Below are positions 17,333 through 20,544 of a stretch of DNA of 20,544 nt, piece after piece (within the stretch, counting starts at the first letter, position 1; the number at the start of each line of letters is the position of its first letter). Below the pieces are notes generated by a model. That model did no database searches. It was not told where the DNA came from and saw only the letters and a list, made by a program, of their open reading frames with translations. A program made the position numbers and the translations under genes. Source of the stretch: Neolecta irregularis DAH-3 (taxonomy: Eukaryota; Ascomycota; Neolectomycetes; Neolectales; Neolectaceae); contig LXFE01001054.1 of assembly GCA_001929475.1 (NCBI GenBank), positions 1 through 20,544 on the forward strand, given 5' to 3'.

Positions 17333-19586
17333 ATGAAATACGTAATTGTTTCCGGAGGTATAGCGACTTTAGACTTGCTCTTGCTGACTAATTTCAAGGT
17401 GTTATCAGCGGCATTGGCAAAGGCGTTATCGGTACGAGAAATATTTCAAGCTGGATGGTGTATAACCTATAAAGCGTCGTCGACGGGATTACTCCTCAAA
17501 ACTACAGGCCTAAAGATTTGTGATTCGTTCTGCAACAATGACTGATCATATTACGTTTCCGCGATCAAAGTTGATCCTTATATGAACATCGACGCGGGAA
17601 CCATGAGTCCTCTGGAACACGGTATCATTGGAACTCAAAAGGATATGTTGGCTTATTTATAGGTGAAGTTTTCGTTCTGAATGATGGCGGAGAAGTCGAC
17701 TTGGACCTTGGAAACTACGAAAGATATCTTAATATCACCTTAACGAGAGATAACAACATCACGACTGGCAAGATTTATATTCAAGTCATAGAAAAAGAGG
17801 TACATGGCTATTGTTTCCATGTTTTAACTGTCCTAGAGGAAAGGAGCTTATCTCGGAAAGACTGTTATGGTTGTACCTCACATCACAAATGAAATTCAAG
17901 ACTGGCTCGAGCGAGTTGCGAAAATTCCTGTTGACGACACCGGAGAAGTTCCGGATGTTTGTATCATTGAAGTATTCTGTTTCTGTAACACTTTGATATT
18001 GATTAATAGCTTGGAGGAACGGTTGGTGACATCGAGGCTGCGCCTTTTGTTGAAGCAATGCGCCAATTCCAATTCCGTGTTGGTCATGAAAATTTTGCCT
18101 TGATTCACGTCTCGCTCGTTCCTATCGTAGGAGGTGAGCAGAAAACTAAACCAACGCAAGTCGCTATCAGAGACCTCCGCGGACTCGGGTTAACTCCCGA
18201 CTTAGTATGTTGATCCAACGTGTTACCAATTGATACGTCTAGATTGCTTGTCGATGCCCGAAACCATTAGAAAAAAGCGTTATCGACAAAGTTTCCATGT
18301 TTTGCCATGTTGGTCCCGAGCAAGTACTTGCCGTTCACGATGTTTCATCTACCTACCATGTCCCACTCCTATTAGAACAGCAGAACCTCGTCCGATTCTT
18401 AACCAAAAGACTCAATTTACAACCTAATTCAATTCCAGATTCCTTGAAAGCAACTGGTAGCAACCTGTGGGGAAGATGGAAGGAGCTTACTATTGCGTAG
18501 GCTATAAAATTACGAGACTATTCTAACTGCAGACACGATCGCTTGTTTGGAGAGGTCAAGATTGCTTTAGTTGGAAAATACGTCAATCTTCAAGATTCCT
18601 ACATCAGTGTCGTTAAATCTCTTGAGCATGCCTGCCTTAAAGTTGGAAAGAAGCTTAGTTTGGATTGGGTCGATGCTTCAGATTTGGAAGTAGAAATGAA
18701 TTCTGAGAACCCACAAAAATACCACAAAGCTTGGCACGCGTTATGTTCTGCCAAGTATACTCTTACTATAACGAAGCTAGCGTAACATTTTAGTGGTGTT
18801 CTTGTCCCTGGTGGATTCGGAACTCGTGGTACTGAGGGAATGATTGCCGCGGCCAAATGGGCTCGCGAAAATAAGAAACCGTATCTTGGAATCTGTCTCG
18901 GTCTTCAAATCGCGGTTATTGAATACGCTCGGAATGTGTGTGGAATCCAAGGTTTGTCACATCTTTTCTTGTCATATGAGAGCACTACCCCATCGGCCTA
19001 ACGCCTGCTCAAATCCAGAATTTACGAAATTAGTCTAGATGAACCATCTCATATGACAACGACTCTTATGTTCTTTAGCTGATTTAATTTAGGGGCACAT
19101 TCGGAGGAACTAGTGTCAGGAATAGAAAATAAACTAATTGTCTTCATGCCAGAAATCAGCAAGACACATCTTGGAGGAACAATGAGACTAGGTCTGCGAC
19201 TCACTCTCTTCCAGCCAGATGCCGAAAATTGCAAGATGCGCAAGTCATTATCTCGTCTTTCATACTAATGTTTAGGCCAGCTATATGGCTCTTCTACCAT
19301 TCATGAACGACATCGGCACAGATATGAAGTAAACCCCGACTACGTTGACAGGATCGAACAAGCTGGACTTCGGTTCGTAGGTCGAGATGAAGAGAACAAA
19401 CGAATGGAAATTTTCGAGTTGAACTGTCATCCTTGGTATGTAGGCACTCAGTATCACCCCGAGTATTTGACTCGACCTCTGGATCCAAGCCCCCCATATT
19501 TTGGGTTTATTGCCGCTAGCGCCGGTGTCTTGGATGAAATTCTTTCAAATATTCAGAAACGACCGAATGGAATACATAAAATCTAG
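17333..19586 (+). CDS. ura7: CTP synthase, glutamine-dependent (12 exons)
   Basis: Cytosolic enzyme converting UTP, ATP and glutamine to CTP. Inferred exons: 17333-17357, 17399-17431, 17475-17519, 17559-17621, 17663-17799, 17837-17971, 18010-18204, 18243-18496, 18533-18754, 18794-18951, 19093-19243, 19280-19586 (1725 nt, 574 aa). Synthetase domain: [84 protein letters not shown]. Glutaminase domain: [10 protein letters not shown], nucleophile Cys at about 404 in [37 protein letters not shown], and the His-Glu pair in QYHPEY. Two junctions (17520-17558 and 19244-19279) keep the conserved frame only without a standard AG acceptor. The 141-nt intron 10 carries a 13-bp inverted repeat. Apart from these, introns are 36-43 nt GT-AG. 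The ortholog name is given by function; which yeast paralogue it matches is not resolved. Confidence 0.92.
18969..19059. repeat. 91-nt segment with perfect 13-bp inverted ends inside a CTP synthase intron
   Basis: TTGTCATATGAGA at 18969-18981 is the exact reverse complement of TCTCATATGACAA at 19047-19059, separated by 65 nt. The pair lies within intron 10 (18952-19092), which at 141 nt is more than three times the usual size here. Taking out the 91-nt segment leaves a 50-nt intron. No clear target-site duplication flanks it. Confidence 0.7.
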
Positions 19587-20211
19587 GCATCTTGTTTGGG
19601 TTTGCTGACCCACATTGTAGGATATGTTCAATAGTGCTAAATTGTCGCTAGGTTTACATTTACATTCTCTTTTATGTAGAGGGCTGGCCATATTCTCGAA
19701 TTGATTTGTATTTGTGCTGGATAGCAATCCCATCAGCTTGTCGCACGCAGGATGTAGTTGTAGATTATTCGAGAGTTCTGACATGATTTGGATAGAACGA
19801 AATAAACGATTCTCAGATTCATTGTTTGGGTGGGTAGAGCATTATCCGCCGAGTCTTACATAGAGGTCGCTACAGGTTACTAATAGGAAAACAGAAATAC
19901 CCATGTCACTTGAACAATGGCCACATCAGTTGAAAAGACTAGATAATATTCTCCAAAATATCACGTGTATCATTTTAGAATAGACGATCAGGTGAAAAAT
20001 GTTTTGTACCACACTGAACTAGATACATCATGATATATATAAAAAATACCAGAAAAGCTAATCAATCTAACTCCCTAGAAGAGTATTTTGATCACATGTA
20101 TAGGATCGTCTAGACCAGCCTATGGTCTACTTAGACCGACCGGACAAGGGTCTTCGATTATGAACACCCCTTAGGATTATATACATAATTGAAAAGGTTT
20201 GATGATGCTTC
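19587..20211. other. AT-rich intergenic region downstream of CTP synthase
   Basis: 3' flank of CTP synthase, with an AATAAA word near 19800. No coding domain found. A small perfect hairpin (AGACCA, 5-nt loop, TGGTCT) lies at 20112-20128 within a stretch of repeated tagacc/gtctac words. The 79-codon minus-strand frame at 19545-19784 overlaps the CTP synthase end and looks fortuitous. Confidence 0.4.
20112..20128. repeat. Short perfect hairpin
   Basis: AGACCA at 20112-20117 and TGGTCT at 20123-20128 pair perfectly around the loop GCCTA. It lies about 85 bp upstream of the tRNA gene. Neighbouring TAGACC and GTCTA words extend the symmetry imperfectly. Function unknown; too short to claim a terminator. 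Confidence 0.45.
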
Positions 20212-20295
20212 GGTCGTGTGGATCAGTGGTTAGATCATGTCCTTCACAATTTAATGCACACGGACAGGGTCAAGGGTTCGAACCCCTTCTCGACC
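20212..20295 (+). tRNA. tRNA-Val(CAC) with a 12-nt intron
   Basis: Cloverleaf by hand: acceptor GGTCGTG with CTCGACC (one T-T mismatch), positions 8-9 TG, D stem GATC/GATC with loop AGTGGTTA, anticodon stem TGTCC/GGACA at 20238-20242 and 20262-20266, five-base variable loop, T stem AAGGG/CCCTT with loop TTCGAAC. The 19-nt anticodon loop is too long and fits a 7-nt loop plus a 12-nt intron (about 20249-20260) just 3' of the base after the anticodon, the standard place. Anticodon CAC at 20245-20247 reads GUG valine codons. A T6 run follows directly, fitting Pol III termination. The base after the acceptor is T, not the A usual for tRNA-Val, so a decayed copy is possible. Confidence 0.75.
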
Positions 20296-20544
20296 TTTTT
20301 TCCTATCGAGAGTTCGATTGTTATCAATCATATAGTGCAACCTGATTCAGGTTATCAAACATACTTGATTGGTACAAGTATATCAAACAGTTCTTATATA
20401 CTTGACTGGTATATTTCTGTCAGACTGATACATAGATCAACAAATAGCACAATAATAATCAATCCACCTTATAGATTGACTCCCTCTCCCACTATCCCGT
20501 CCGAAAAGACGTCCTTGTATTCACAACAATCGTTAACTTATCGA
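20296..20544. repeat. AT-rich right edge with short direct and inverted repeats
   Basis: Holds a 15-nt palindrome AACCTGATTCAGGTT at 20339-20353 and a near-identical 14-nt pair, ATACTTGATTGGTA at 20361-20374 and ATACTTGACTGGTA at 20398-20411, 37 bp apart. No coding frame. It lies right after a tRNA gene, a common landing site for fungal LTR elements, so it could be the edge of a solo LTR or other element that continues past the window; the sequence here does not prove it. Confidence 0.35.

Noticed and set aside
17516-17554. An AT-AC (U12-type) intron in CTP synthase
   Set aside because: The AT...AC assignment is one of several equivalent boundary shifts and the ends do not match the U12 donor ATATCCTT or its branch site; a GT donor with non-AG end is equally consistent.
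18952-19092. An inner coding exon [12 protein letters not shown] in the long CTP synthase intron, resembling the NANSxEF motif
   Set aside because: The following exon already supplies the matching GAHSEEL motif right after GIQ as in yeast CTP synthases, so a second copy would be an insertion; the resemblance is probably chance.
1-20544. CRISPR array, prokaryotic operon, phage, secondary-metabolite cluster or integrated virus
   Set aside because: Genes are spliced eukaryotic housekeeping genes; no regular spaced repeats, viral hallmark genes or biosynthetic enzymes were found.

Overview
The window is a gene-dense stretch of a filamentous or otherwise intron-rich fungus, most likely an ascomycete. 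Six of the eight protein genes are broken by very short spliceosomal introns, mostly 31 to 46 nt. The gene families (Yvc1-type TRP channel, Rua1_C-type regulator, Mrh4, Drs2, Cdc4, Rmd1/DUF155, eukaryotic CTP synthase) are fungal. I could not fix the class: the intron density is higher than in most Eurotiomycetes or Sordariomycetes, and no rRNA or mitochondrial marker is present. I reconstructed the exons by hand, by joining conserved protein blocks across splice sites. In every spliced gene the summed exon length is an exact multiple of three and runs from an ATG to a stop, which supports the models internally.

Layout: 1-443 holds degenerate repeats and the YVC1 promoter. 444-2472 (+) is a Yvc1/TRPY-like cation channel with 9 exons. 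2915-4259 (+) is a zinc-binding Rua1_C-domain protein with 4 exons. 4842-6608 (-) is the intronless mitochondrial DEAD-box helicase Mrh4. It shares a 271-bp divergent promoter with an intronless unknown gene at 6880-7941 (+). 8323-12572 (+) is the P4-ATPase flippase Drs2 with 10 exons. 13349-15471 (-) is a Cdc4/Pop1-type F-box/WD40 protein with 5 exons. 15749-17205 (-) is an Rmd1/DUF155 protein with 11 exons, divergent by only 127 bp from CTP synthase at 17333-19586 (+) with 12 exons. 19587-20544 is AT-rich and holds an intron-containing tRNA-Val(CAC) at 20212-20295 plus short direct and inverted repeats.

These are housekeeping or regulatory genes with no shared pathway, so this is an ordinary chromosomal segment rather than a gene cluster or defence island. 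The most interesting signal is in the introns. There are 45 inferred introns. Four use GC-AG ends. Three, in the adjacent Rmd1 and CTP synthase genes, have a GT donor but no AG at the position that keeps the conserved reading frame. One CTP synthase intron of 141 nt contains a 91-nt segment bounded by perfect 13-bp inverted repeats, which looks like an insertion that can fold out of a normal-sized 50-nt intron.
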